From the NCBI RefSeq assembly GCF_014651375.1, contig NZ_BMWT01000013.1, forward strand, positions 1-41,550: a stretch of DNA of 41,550 nucleotides. The letters are read 5' to 3'. This DNA is from Tateyamaria omphalii (lineage in GTDB: Bacteria; Pseudomonadota; Alphaproteobacteria; Rhodobacterales; Rhodobacteraceae). The notes beneath the pieces are model-generated. The model saw only the letters and a list, made by a program, of their open reading frames with translations. It was not told the origin of the DNA and did no database searches. Made by a program: the position numbers and the translations under genes. Positions 29,501 through 38,932 of this stretch are shown here, one piece after another (position 1 is the first letter of the stretch; each line of letters opens with the position of its first letter).

Positions 29501-30529
29501 GTGGCTGAAACAAAAGCGAAAAAAGTGGATATCCTGACCGTGGCAAAAGCTGCGCGCGTGTCAGCGTCTACGGTGTCACGCTACTTCAACCATCCCGATT
29601 TACTAAAGCCCGCGACGCGTAAGCGCATCGATTCCGCTGTGCGCAGAACAGGATACATTCGAAATCGCGCAGCCCAAACGATCCACGGTATTCGGTCCGG
29701 AACGATTGGCGTACTTATCCCGACATTGGATCATGCGATCTTTGCCGAAGTTGTGCAGGCTTTTTCCGATACCGTGGCCGAAAAGGGATTTACCATTCTT
29801 CTCGCGTCGCATGGTTATGACCTGCAGCGCGAATACGCGATCTTGCGCAAGTTCCTTGAACATCGCGTGGATGGGGTCGTTCTGACGGGTCTGGATCATG
29901 ACGATGCCGTGTTTCAGCTTCTCGACCAGCAAGAAATACCTTGCGTTCTGATGTGGAACCACGCAACCGGATCGCGCTTTCCCTGCATCGGAGCCGACAA
30001 TGAGAAGGCTGGGCGCATGATTGCGGAGCATGTCCTGTCATTGGGGCACCGGAGGATCGGTTGCATGTTTCCACCCACCGAAGGCAATGACCGGGCACTT
30101 GCCCGGCGCGACATCGTGTTGCAGACCTTGAAAAACGAAGGTGTATCCGTTCCTGATGCCTGGTCGCTCACCACAGTTTACAGCATCTCGGAGTCGAAGG
30201 CCGATGCTTTGAGGCTGTTTTCAGAACCCGACCGACCCACCGCTTTGATCTGTGGCAACGATATCCTTGCAACCGGGGCACTCTATGGCGCCAAGGCGGC
30301 GGGGCTGTTGGTGCCGGACGATATCTCGATCGTTGGGATCGGTGATTTCAAAGGGTCGTCGGACATCGAACCTGCGTTGACGACGGTGCGCCTTCCAGCA
30401 AAGCGCATCGGTCACGAAGCGGGCAAGGCTTTGGTCGCGGCGATTGTCGAACAAGACGGGTGTGATCCGTGCAGTTTGCACTGTGAACCCACACTCATCC
30501 TGCGCCATTCCGCGAAGGCGAAACAGTAG
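29501..30529 (+). CDS. LacI-family transcriptional regulator
   Basis: This 342-residue regulator has a LacI-type helix-turn-helix at residues 11-60 (ILTVAKAARVSASTVSRYFN, then the hinge GYIRNRAAQTI). The C-terminal periplasmic-binding-protein-like domain has the segments TALICGNDILATGALYGAK and VPDDISIVGIGDF. It is divergent from the tctA operon with an inverted repeat between them, so it most likely represses transport and sulfoacetate-type catabolism until the effector is present. The start codon is GTG with a weak site. In C. necator the sau regulator differs in family, so assignment to that pathway rests on position. Confidence 0.9.
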   Translation: MAETKAKKVDILTVAKAARVSASTVSRYFNHPDLLKPATRKRIDSAVRRTGYIRNRAAQTIHGIRSGTIGVLIPTLDHAIFAEVVQAFSDTVAEKGFTILLASHGYDLQREYAILRKFLEHRVDGVVLTGLDHDDAVFQLLDQQEIPCVLMWNHATGSRFPCIGADNEKAGRMIAEHVLSLGHRRIGCMFPPTEGNDRALARRDIVLQTLKNEGVSVPDAWSLTTVYSISESKADALRLFSEPDRPTALICGNDILATGALYGAKAAGLLVPDDISIVGIGDFKGSSDIEPALTTVRLPAKRIGHEAGKALVAAIVEQDGCDPCSLHCEPTLILRHSAKAKQ

Positions 30530-30598
30530 GGGCACGGGAAGATCAACGAGACACCTTTCGAATGTTCAAAGGCGGTGGCTTCACGATCCTCTGCGGCG

Positions 30599-32905
30599 TC
30601 AGGCGCGCGCTTTCTCTCTTTTGGGATCAAGGAAGGGCAGATCGACAATCGTTGCACCCAGACGCTTCATGTGTCCGTCCAGTTTGCCGACTTCCAGTTC
30701 TGTCCCAGTTACGGCGTTTTCAATAGCGACACGTGCCATGCCGATGGCATGACCCAATTGAGGTGAGGCGCATGCGCTGGTGATCACACCCACCTGTTCG
30801 CGACCAATAAACACACCATCCCCATGATGGGGCACTTCATTGCCGGACATATGCAAACCAACAAGTCGGCGACGTGGTGCGGTGTTGTTGCGTTCCAGTG
30901 CTGCCCGTCCGATAAATTCGGGTTTGCCGAAATCGACCGCGAACCCCAACCCGGCTTCAAACGCGTCCGCTTCGGGGCCAAATTCGGCGCCCGAGATCAT
31001 CAGCCCTGCTTCAATCCGCAGCATCTCCAACGCATGACCGCCCATCGGAACCATGCCAAGCGGAGCGCCTTCCGCGACAAGGGCGTCCCAGATGGCGACA
31101 GCGTCATTGCGATCACAGAAAATCTCGTACCCGAGTTCGCCGGTGAAGCCGGTCCGGCAAAGCATGAACACCGGCCCGTCACGATCACGAAGCCGGGCAA
31201 TGGTAAAGCCAAACCAGTTGAGATTGTCGATTGTGGGGCGCGATGGTTGTGTGAACACCAACTTTCGCAGGATATCCCGCGACTTTGGTCCCTGCAGCGC
31301 AAGGTTCTGCATTTTGTCGCCATGGCTGAGTACGCGGACATTCAAACAGTGTGCCTCGGCTTGCTCGCGCAGATGCAGGCCGGAATTGTCCGATCCACAG
31401 CACCAGCGAAATGCCGTGGGTTCCAGTCGGAACAATGTGCCATCGTCCAGAACCGTTCCACGCTCGTCGCATATCAAGGCATAGAGCCCGCGGTGCACCG
31501 ACAGTTTGGCGACATTCCGGGTCATGCACAGTTGCAACAGCTCTTCTGCATCCGGTCCGATGATGTCAAACTTCCTGAGCCCTGACATGTCCTGAAGCGT
31601 CGCCGCCTCCTTGCACGCCCAGTACTCGGCCACCGCGCCGGTCGCGTCATATTGTGTCGGCATCCAGAGTTGCCGGGCTACCTGGTAGTTGCTTGTCAGT
31701 TTCGAAATGCGCTGGTGGAACGCGGAATGGGTTGTCATCTGTGCTGCCTCACCGGGGTTCGATCTCCAAGACACCGCGTGCTGGATATCGCTGCTCTCTT
31801 CATAAATACGCACGTGAACATCCGTAGGGTTCCAGCCATTGATGGGATCGACATCGTCGGGGCAGGCGGTGGACACACAAACCAGATCCGTCAACGCCTG
31901 AAGGGCGACATAGTCTCCAGGGCGCGACCATGCTTCATCCGTGGCGATGTGATGGTCCTGCCAGTCGATCCACGAATTAAAAAAGAAGTTGATCGCGGGC
32001 CATGCGCGACGTTCCTGAATGCCATAAGGCGCAAATGCCGCGCTGATATTGTCAGAACAGTTGATGTGGCCGGGAAAGCCGCGTTCCTCGTACCCACGCG
32101 CTGTGCACGCCAGCGCAAATGTATCGTGCCGACCGACCGTATCCTGACGCACTGCGAGCAGCGGATTGATGTCCTGGTCAAAGAACTTGTCGTGCAAACC
32201 GGGAAGCGGATACGCGCTGCGTGTCTGTGTCCGAGACACGGTGCTGTCGATGAATCGCTCGAGTCCGCGATCCAGCGCATCACTGCGCATCGCCATGAAG
32301 TCAGAACACTGCTGTCCTTCGACATCGATGATCTGAACGAATTGCCCCTTTTTCAGAGAGTAGGCCTTGGCTGTCCCACGACTGACCCGCCATTCGTCAA
32401 CCACGCGCCCCAACGGTTCTGGCAGCGTTGCTTCGTTGATTGCGTTGCTTGGAGGCTGGATCGACAGCGCAGCAAATCCGCCACCGCCGGTGCTGATGTA
32501 GTCAGGCGATACCGGAACGATGCAGAACAGATGAGCGTCTTGCGACATCGTTGCGATATGGATGTCGCCGGGCACGTCAGATGCGTCAAAAATACGTAGC
32601 CCGCGGCCATGGTTGAGCTGACTGTCGCGGTTCTGGGCTAGCATCTGCATCTGCCTTGTGTCGAAGCCATCGGCAGGCAGCGGTTGCCCGGCATCGCCAA
32701 CCCCCTCAAATGCTGAGAGACCAAATGCGCGCTCGCTGTCCGTCAGCGCTGTCAACCAGACATCACGCCCGCCGTCTACATTTGTGATCGAAATGACAGA
32801 ACCTGCTTTGACGCGCATCCTGCTTGCTTCGCCATAACGGATGTCGCGCCGCAGAGAGACCGCATCCTTTAAGCCCTGGTATCGTGTACGGGCAGGCGAC
32901 GGCAT
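30599..32905 (-). CDS. DUF1989 plus GcvT aminomethyltransferase-like fusion protein
   Basis: This 768-residue two-part protein has no single-function assignment. The first part (to about residue 380) carries DUF1989/urea carboxylase-associated motifs with conserved cysteines: VEGQQCSDFMA, GHINCSDNI and CPDDVDPINGWNPTDVHVRI. The second part is a GcvT/DmdA-type tetrahydrofolate-dependent fold with LRKFDIIGPDAEELLQ, ALQGPKSRDILRKL, FMLCRTGFTGELGYEIFC and the C-terminal domain GRAALERNN. It probably moves a one-carbon unit from an N- or S-methylated compound to folate; the substrate is unknown. The ATG at 32905 was preferred because upstream residues look non-conserved. The gene is convergent with the LacI-type gene. 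Confidence 0.8.
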   Translation of the reverse strand: MPSPARTRYQGLKDAVSLRRDIRYGEASRMRVKAGSVISITNVDGGRDVWLTALTDSERAFGLSAFEGVGDAGQPLPADGFDTRQMQMLAQNRDSQLNHGRGLRIFDASDVPGDIHIATMSQDAHLFCIVPVSPDYISTGGGGFAALSIQPPSNAINEATLPEPLGRVVDEWRVSRGTAKAYSLKKGQFVQIIDVEGQQCSDFMAMRSDALDRGLERFIDSTVSRTQTRSAYPLPGLHDKFFDQDINPLLAVRQDTVGRHDTFALACTARGYEERGFPGHINCSDNISAAFAPYGIQERRAWPAINFFFNSWIDWQDHHIATDEAWSRPGDYVALQALTDLVCVSTACPDDVDPINGWNPTDVHVRIYEESSDIQHAVSWRSNPGEAAQMTTHSAFHQRISKLTSNYQVARQLWMPTQYDATGAVAEYWACKEAATLQDMSGLRKFDIIGPDAEELLQLCMTRNVAKLSVHRGLYALICDERGTVLDDGTLFRLEPTAFRWCCGSDNSGLHLREQAEAHCLNVRVLSHGDKMQNLALQGPKSRDILRKLVFTQPSRPTIDNLNWFGFTIARLRDRDGPVFMLCRTGFTGELGYEIFCDRNDAVAIWDALVAEGAPLGMVPMGGHALEMLRIEAGLMISGAEFGPEADAFEAGLGFAVDFGKPEFIGRAALERNNTAPRRRLVGLHMSGNEVPHHGDGVFIGREQVGVITSACASPQLGHAIGMARVAIENAVTGTELEVGKLDGHMKRLGATIVDLPFLDPKREKARA

Positions 32906-33291
32906 GTCGCTTCGTTTTAACACTTGGCTGTTCCCTGTTTGGTTCAGGCCGCAGATTGTGATTGCGCAACGCAACCAGAATTATCTGAACGCTTGGGAGC
33001 GGCTTTGGTCAAGTATCTGCTGCGCCACTTTCCGACTGGCGTGGCGAAATCTGGCGCATGTGCCATGTCCCGGCGGTTCCGTTTGTCACGAACGGAATTG
33101 AAAGTGTGGCCGAGCAGATCAGGCAGCCGGCTCTGGATCCTCTGTATTTTGTTTCTCTGCACAATCCTGATGCATGCACGCTGGGGCGGCACGAGCACCT
33201 GGCCCTGGCTATGCCCGGTACAGCGAGGTGGTCTGGCACCGCATCGTTTGAGTGTCCGGGTGCGCCTCATCGACGGGCAATGCTTCACTGC
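32906..33291. other. Intergenic region before the MFS gene end
   Basis: This 386-base stretch holds no gene I can support. Short open frames on both strands lack ribosome binding sites and familiar motifs. A plus-strand frame around 33040-33240 has a somewhat protein-like composition and could be the remnant of a lost gene, but I recognise no family. Confidence 0.4.
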
Positions 33292-34557
33292 CTATTCAGA
33301 ATGCTTCAGTGGTAGAAAACCACGCCCCAAGGGCCTCCATGCGCAAACTGTCAAGATCGTCGCCCCGATGGCTGCCAGCACAAAAGGTGAAACGAGTGCC
33401 AGCGAACGTGACATGGCATCTTCAGCCCCGCTGACGACGAGCCCGGACAGCAGCAAGCCGATGGGCATCATGCCCCAGGCCAGCAGGCGGTAGATGCTGT
33501 TTACGCGTCCAAGCAAAGCGTCGGGAATGTATCTTTGGCGGTAAGATACTGAAACGGTATTCCAAATAAGGCCTGTGAATTCGAACAACGCCAGTACCAG
33601 TGCCAACACGTAACCGTTTGGTGCAAAAGGGATAATGGCAAAGGCGACCGCAGACGCCAGCGTCATCCATTGGGCGGCTTTATTCTGGCCAATGACTTTT
33701 ATCACGCGGTCCGCGACCAAACCTCCGGCAATCCCCCCAACCGCGCCAGCGGCGAGGATCAGTCCGTACCCCTGCGCTCCAATCCCGAGGTTTTCCTGCA
33801 CATGCAAGATCAGTGCGATTACGACCATCTGATGCAGCAGGTTCCAAATGCCGGTGATCACGGCAAGCACCTGAAGAAAAGGGGCTGCCCGCAAGAAGGC
33901 GATACCTTCAGCCAGATCGGCGCGCAGTGAGCTTTGTTGTGTGCGCGTTGGTTTGAAATTGCCGGGCAGCGTCAGGATGAGCAGTGCGGCGAGCGCGAAC
34001 ATTAAGGCATTTATGGAAAAAGGCGCCCAGATCAGGGCGGCAATCAGGAATGCACCAAGCGCTGGACCAAGCAGCGAATTGCCGACCAGCTCAACGCTCC
34101 AGAGCCGCCCGTTGGCCTTCTCAAGCTCGCTGTGTGGCACGAGTGCCGGCAACATGGTTTGAGCGGCATTGTCCCGGAACACCTCTGCCGTGCCCACAAG
34201 CAGCGCACAGGCCAGGAGCGCATAAAACAGAAAGGGGTCCGATGTTCCGTTGTCGGGGGCCGGTGCAAGCGGTGACGCGGTCCACACCAGAACCGTAGCG
34301 GAGCCAAAGGCAACGGCCCGCAACACGTCCATGCCCAGAATGAGCTGCCTGCGATCCACGCGGTCCGTCACTACTCCGGCGGGTAGGGCAAACAAGAACC
34401 ACGGCAGTCGCAGCGCAATCGGCATGAGCGCGATCAAAAGAGGATCGCGGCTGAGCAGCGAAGCGATCCACGCCCACACAACCACGGCTATGCCGTCCGC
34501 CAGATTTGTCATGCCGCTCGCGGCAATGAAACGGGGCAGACGGTTGGGATTGGACAT
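33292..34557 (-). CDS. MFS transporter (EntS-like)
   Basis: This 421-residue inner-membrane protein has about 12 hydrophobic segments. The loop 2-3 motif VVTDRVDRRQLILGMDVLRA is the usual MFS signature (G/V-x-x-x-D-R-x-x-R-R). The first repeat LADGIAVVVWAWIASLLSRDP resembles the enterobactin exporter EntS and macrolide exporters. It is likely a proton-driven efflux protein with unknown cargo. The ATG at 34557 was chosen for its GAGGTG site; an in-frame GTG lies two codons upstream. Confidence 0.85.
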   Translation of the reverse strand: MSNPNRLPRFIAASGMTNLADGIAVVVWAWIASLLSRDPLLIALMPIALRLPWFLFALPAGVVTDRVDRRQLILGMDVLRAVAFGSATVLVWTASPLAPAPDNGTSDPFLFYALLACALLVGTAEVFRDNAAQTMLPALVPHSELEKANGRLWSVELVGNSLLGPALGAFLIAALIWAPFSINALMFALAALLILTLPGNFKPTRTQQSSLRADLAEGIAFLRAAPFLQVLAVITGIWNLLHQMVVIALILHVQENLGIGAQGYGLILAAGAVGGIAGGLVADRVIKVIGQNKAAQWMTLASAVAFAIIPFAPNGYVLALVLALFEFTGLIWNTVSVSYRQRYIPDALLGRVNSIYRLLAWGMMPIGLLLSGLVVSGAEDAMSRSLALVSPFVLAAIGATILTVCAWRPLGRGFLPLKHSE

Positions 34558-34672
34558 GGTCACCTCGTTACATGCGATGAACCATGTCTAGGGGCTTAAG
34601 TGGACTTGAGGTCAAGCCCCAAACGGATGTCCAGTTTTCGTTTGCGGCTTTGACTCAGGAGATGCTCGGCAA

Positions 34673-35002
34673 TCATTCATATTGGTGACGAATGGATATA
34701 CTTTCTCCATTTTCGCGCGTGATCTCGCGTGCATAGAACTCGTTCAGCAAAAGATCGTTGTCGAGGATACCCGACACTCGGATGCGCTCGCCGCTTTTCA
34801 GGTCAATCATTTGCGGACCCAGGTACACTCGCACTGCGCCAGACTCGTCGCGCAGCCGGATTTCATCACTGTCGAAAAACCTGTCCACAACACCTTCGAC
34901 GGTGGCGGTTTGGCCACGTTGCACACTGGAGATGGGTACAACTTCGGACAGTGCCGGAGTCGCGATGCCAATGGCGATCGCCACAGACAGGAAAAAGTGC
35001 AT
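34673..35002 (-). CDS. Secreted small OB-fold protein
   Basis: This 109-residue protein has a signal peptide (MHFFLSVAIAIGIATPALSE, cleaved near residue 19). The mature part shows the pattern of a single OB-fold: GQTATVEGVVDRFFDSDEIRLRDESGAVRVYLG, then GERIRVSGILD. It resembles small periplasmic proteins of the YgiW/YdeI type, whose ligands are poorly known. An AGGA site lies upstream of the ATG. It is an isolated gene. Confidence 0.75.
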   Translation of the reverse strand: MHFFLSVAIAIGIATPALSEVVPISSVQRGQTATVEGVVDRFFDSDEIRLRDESGAVRVYLGPQMIDLKSGERIRVSGILDNDLLLNEFYAREITRENGESISIRHQYE

Positions 35003-35182
35003 GAGATCCTCGTTTTGTTGAATGCCTGACTAATTTAGTGTGATTTGAGAGCTTCGCAAGTGAGCCGAACATGAGATACGCGAAACGACGCTGACCCGGG
35101 GGCCTGCTGTCCGTCCGGTTTCGCTCTGGTCTTCGCTGCGCCCGAACGCTAGCGTGCCGCTGAATTGATCCGGCAGGTCCTG

Positions 35183-36049
35183 ATGTCCCCCAACACACTC
35201 GGCGCGCTTTTGATGATGGCGTCCATGGCTTCGTTCACGATCAATGATGCGTTGATCAAATTGACGGATGGCGCAGTGCCGTTGATGCAATTGCTGGTGA
35301 TCCGGGGTGTGCTGTCATCGGTTTTGATCCTGTGTCTGGCCCGATGGTTGGGAAGCATCCACTTTCGCATTGCGGCGCGCGACTGGGCATTGATCGGGGT
35401 GCGGTCCGTGGCAGAGGTCGGTGCGGCCTACTTCTTCATCACCGCGCTTTTGAACATGCCGTTGGCCAATGTGACGGCAATCTTGCAGGTCTTGCCCCTG
35501 ACCGTTGCGGTCGGGGCTGCGTTGCTGTTCCAGGAACCATTGGGCTGGCGCCGTATGTCGGCCATCCTGCTGGGCTTCATGGGTATGCTTTTGATCGTGC
35601 GGCCCGGGGCGGAAGGGTTTTCGCTGTGGTCGGTCTATGCCCTGATTGCCGTGTTGTGCGTCACGGTGCGCGATCTGGCGACGCGTCGATTGTCATCCGA
35701 GGTGCCGTCCATGACCGTCACATGGGTTGCCGCGCTGACCGTGACCGTCTTTGCCGGTGTCGCGTCGACCACCGCGGAATGGGTCCCGATTGACACGCGG
35801 CTGGCGCTGCTTATCGGCGGCGCATCGGTCTTTATCATTGGTGGCTATTTCTTTTCCGTGCAGGTGATGCGGGTTGGTGAAATCAGCTTTATCGCGCCGT
35901 TCCGATATACGGGCCTTGTGTGGGCCTTGGTGCTGGGGTGGTTGGTCTTTGGGGACTGGCCATCGTCTCTGACCTTGATCGGGGCTGCCATCGTGGTCGC
36001 AACCGGTCTGTTCACCCTGTACCGCGAACGGAAGGTCTCAGCGCGCTGA
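35183..36049 (+). CDS. EamA/DMT-family transporter
   Basis: This 288-residue membrane protein has ten hydrophobic segments in two EamA repeats. Visible landmarks are MLLIVRPG at the end of the first repeat and the closing WLVFGDWPSSLTLIGAAIVVATGLFTLYRERK. Such proteins export or import small metabolites; the substrate is unknown. The ATG at 35183 was chosen over an upstream TTG because of the AGG site. Its 3' end overlaps the convergent glycosyltransferase gene by 12 bp. Confidence 0.9.
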   Translation: MSPNTLGALLMMASMASFTINDALIKLTDGAVPLMQLLVIRGVLSSVLILCLARWLGSIHFRIAARDWALIGVRSVAEVGAAYFFITALLNMPLANVTAILQVLPLTVAVGAALLFQEPLGWRRMSAILLGFMGMLLIVRPGAEGFSLWSVYALIAVLCVTVRDLATRRLSSEVPSMTVTWVAALTVTVFAGVASTTAEWVPIDTRLALLIGGASVFIIGGYFFSVQVMRVGEISFIAPFRYTGLVWALVLGWLVFGDWPSSLTLIGAAIVVATGLFTLYRERKVSAR

Positions 36050-36844
36050 GAACACGCGGCGCACATGATCAATGTCGACCGCGAAACGGTCGCGAAAGAG
36101 CTGTTCCTGTTCAGATGTCAGTGAGTCGACCGGAACCGGTTTGACATTTTTCTGTCGGCTGTCGTTGTATCCGTTGTGCGTGCGCACAAACATGTCCGGG
36201 TCGGCATAGGTGACGCATGGCATGAATTGCGGGATGCGTTCATGCATGAAGTTGTGGATCGTCATCTTGCAGTCCCCCTGAATGTACATGCCCAGGGCCG
36301 ACACGTAGAAGGCGCGGTGGATCTGCGTGGCTGAAATGCCCTGTGCGCCGACCTCAGCCACATAACCCTGGTTCCAGTCCAGTCCGATGGTCTTGTGTTT
36401 TTTTGTCAGCGGGCGGATGTCTTTGGCGGCGTCGCGCAGCTTTTCAATGAAGTCGATGGCACATGCGTCGTCATCATCATGACGAAACTGGATGCAGGGA
36501 TTCGAGGGATTGCGGCGGGCATTGTTCAGCAATGCCTTGGACATTTCGCGGCTGGGGTGGGGTGGTTCGGCGATGATCTGTACCTGCTTCATGTCCGATG
36601 TCAGGTCGTGCAGGCGATCCCGGTGCTGTTTTGGAAACTGATCCCCAATCAGGATCAGCAGATCAAAGTCCTGATCTGTCTGCGCCCGAAGGCAGGGCAG
36701 GGCCATGGTTTCAAGCAGCCTGAATCGCTCTTCCAGCCGATCATGTGCCCAGAGATAAGCCGTCCGGTCCTCGATGCTTTCATGACCCACCTGAAAGCCT
36801 CCGATCGCAGGGTAGGAGAAGCGGCACAGCCCGATGATTTGCAT
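36038..36844 (-). CDS. Putative rhamnosyltransferase-like glycosyltransferase
   Basis: This 268-residue protein matches the putative rhamnosyl transferase family (PF11316). It starts MQIIGLCRFSYPAIGGFQV, has RFRLLETMALPCLRAQTDQDFDLLILIGD, and shows the metal-binding Asp cluster IQFRHDDDDACAIDFIEKLR near residue 118. It probably adds a sugar to a cell-surface glycan. It lies 18 bp after a polysaccharide lyase gene in the same direction, so the pair is probably co-transcribed. Confidence 0.8.
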   Translation of the reverse strand: MQIIGLCRFSYPAIGGFQVGHESIEDRTAYLWAHDRLEERFRLLETMALPCLRAQTDQDFDLLILIGDQFPKQHRDRLHDLTSDMKQVQIIAEPPHPSREMSKALLNNARRNPSNPCIQFRHDDDDACAIDFIEKLRDAAKDIRPLTKKHKTIGLDWNQGYVAEVGAQGISATQIHRAFYVSALGMYIQGDCKMTIHNFMHERIPQFMPCVTYADPDMFVRTHNGYNDSRQKNVKPVPVDSLTSEQEQLFRDRFAVDIDHVRRVFSAR

Positions 36845-36862
36845 GAGGGTTTGCCCTTTTGC

Positions 36863-37672
36863 TTAGTCAACGGCTCGGCGTTGAGCTTCGACGGCGACCT
36901 TTTCATAGCTGCGCCCCATACGCACTTCGTCAACATAGATCATTTGTGTTGGCATGGGCCCGCGGTGCTGACTGACGAAAGACCGGTAGATACCGTATTT
37001 AAAGTAGTACGCCTTGGGCGCATAATTCTGATTGTAATTGTGCGCTGCCACACGCGTCCCGTTCTTGTACACTTCGATGGTGCCAGGTGCTGTTTTGGTG
37101 TTCACCCGCACAACGAAGTCTGTCCATTTGCCGCGCAGTTCACGAATGGATGCAAGGTTATAGTCCTTGATGTCATTGCGTACATTGTCGAATGGGCCTG
37201 AAAGCACGTGCACACGCAGGAAGTAGCGGTCCGCTAGCATCTCCATCTGAAACACGCCCGGCTCGGATGGAAAACCACCTGTAAAGCCGGTCGGACCGCC
37301 CTTCATCTTTACTTGGCCCATGGTCGTGCGGACACGCGAACTTGTTTTGAAATCTGGTGGCAGATAGATCGAGAACCCAATCCATTGATCCGTGCCTGCA
37401 CGCCAATCCTTCTTGACATAAAGCTCGGATCGTTCCCGGTCGTTGTCGCAATCACTCCATCCATCGTCCCAGCCGCAATCGCCTGCGCGGACCTCAAAAC
37501 GCTGGGCGCGTTTGCCCAGGCGCGATAACCCTTTGACCTTGGCAAAGCCATGTTCGGTATTGTTGTGCTTCAAGCTTCTTTCCACTGGGGGGCGTTGGGC
37601 ATCTGCGGATTGCGGCAGAGCAAAGGCGAGGGCGGTCAAGCAGAGCAGACCCAGAAGCGCTAAAGTTTTCAT
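36863..37672 (-). CDS. Secreted polysaccharide lyase (heparin lyase I-like fold)
   Basis: This 269-residue protein has a signal peptide (MKTLALLGLLCLTALAFALPQSADA, cleaved near residue 25). The mature part has the jelly-roll lyase pattern of PF14099-type proteins: NDRERSELYVKKDWRAGTDQWIGFSIYLPPDF, then KWTDFVVRVNTKTAPGTIEVYKNG and YFKYGIYRS. It probably cleaves an acidic polysaccharide outside the cytoplasm. The Cys pair in CGWDDGWSDC could form a disulfide. Its target may be the glycan made with the neighbouring glycosyltransferase, which is inference. Confidence 0.8.
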   Translation of the reverse strand: MKTLALLGLLCLTALAFALPQSADAQRPPVERSLKHNNTEHGFAKVKGLSRLGKRAQRFEVRAGDCGWDDGWSDCDNDRERSELYVKKDWRAGTDQWIGFSIYLPPDFKTSSRVRTTMGQVKMKGGPTGFTGGFPSEPGVFQMEMLADRYFLRVHVLSGPFDNVRNDIKDYNLASIRELRGKWTDFVVRVNTKTAPGTIEVYKNGTRVAAHNYNQNYAPKAYYFKYGIYRSFVSQHRGPMPTQMIYVDEVRMGRSYEKVAVEAQRRAVD

Positions 37673-38051
37673 TTTCCGTCCGAATTTGTATAGTGAGCAG
37701 GTCTAGCGGCGAACCCGCGCGCCTGTCTAGCTAAACGACAAAAGGGTATCCTTGGGAAACTGCTGCATCGGCCTTGTGTTGTTGGTGTCCGCCCTGTTGA
37801 CACCCTCAGAGACTCGCCATATACGCGCGCTATCTCGGCAAGGGGGTCGCCCCGGCACCGAAATCAAAACTTAAGTGGACACGATCCGGCCCCTGCATTG
37901 GCCCGATCCTCTGGAAACCCACCGCGTCGCCCCGACAACCGGAGCGATTGCGGTTTTTGCGCTGTTGTGGACGCACAGACAGCGATGGAATTGAAACCGC
38001 GGGTTGGACCCGCATGACACATGTGTTGATGAGACGGGGAAAGAACCTGCA
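37673..38051. other. Intergenic region with the str operon promoter
   Basis: This 379-base region separates the divergent lyase and rpsL genes. It holds the str promoter at 37797-37825 and about 225 bases of rpsL leader. No other gene is supported. Confidence 0.6.
37797..37825 (+). promoter_or_regulatory. Strong sigma-70 promoter of the str operon
   Basis: A perfect -35 box TTGACA (37797-37802) and TATACG (37820-37825) are spaced by 17 bp. The following CGCGCGC is a GC-rich discriminator, usual for growth-rate-controlled ribosomal promoters. Transcription would start about 220 bp before rpsL. Confidence 0.8.
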
Positions 38052-38423
38052 ATGCCAACGATCCAACAGCTGATCCGCAAGCCGCGGCAGCCCAAAGTAA
38101 AACGCTCGAAGTCGCTTCACCTTGAGGGCAACCCTCAGAAGCGCGGCGTGTGTACCCGTGTGTACACCACCACACCCAAGAAGCCGAACTCGGCCATGCG
38201 GAAGGTTGCCAAGGTGCGCCTGACCAATGGTTACGAGGTCATCAGCTACATCCCCGGCGAGAGCCACAACCTGCAAGAGCACTCGGTTGTGTTGATCCGC
38301 GGCGGTCGTGTCAAAGACCTTCCTGGTGTGCGTTACCACATCCTGCGCGGTGTTCTGGATACCCAGGGCGTCAAAGATCGTAAGCAACGTCGTTCGAAAT
38401 ACGGCGCCAAGCGCCCCAAATAA
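38052..38423 (+). CDS. rpsL: 30S ribosomal protein S12
   Basis: This 123-residue protein lies at the decoding centre of the small subunit. It begins [15 protein letters not shown] and carries [18 protein letters not shown] and the [10 protein letters not shown] motif. The lysines where streptomycin resistance arises (KKPNS and the PGVRY region) look wild type. The ATG at 38052 is the conserved family start. It is the first gene of the str operon. Confidence 0.98.
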   Translation: MPTIQQLIRKPRQPKVKRSKSLHLEGNPQKRGVCTRVYTTTPKKPNSAMRKVAKVRLTNGYEVISYIPGESHNLQEHSVVLIRGGRVKDLPGVRYHILRGVLDTQGVKDRKQRRSKYGAKRPK

Positions 38424-38906
<483 letters not shown>

Positions 38907-38932
38907 TCCAGACACCCTGAGGAAGCAGCCCC

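Noticed and set aside
30554..30572. CCTTT/AAAGG hairpin between the convergent LacI-type and DUF1989-GcvT genes
   Set aside because: The stem is short with internal mismatches and no T-tract, so a bidirectional terminator cannot be supported.
32944..33315. Overlapping open frames on both strands beside the MFS gene
   Set aside because: None has a ribosome binding site or recognisable motif; the region is described as intergenic.
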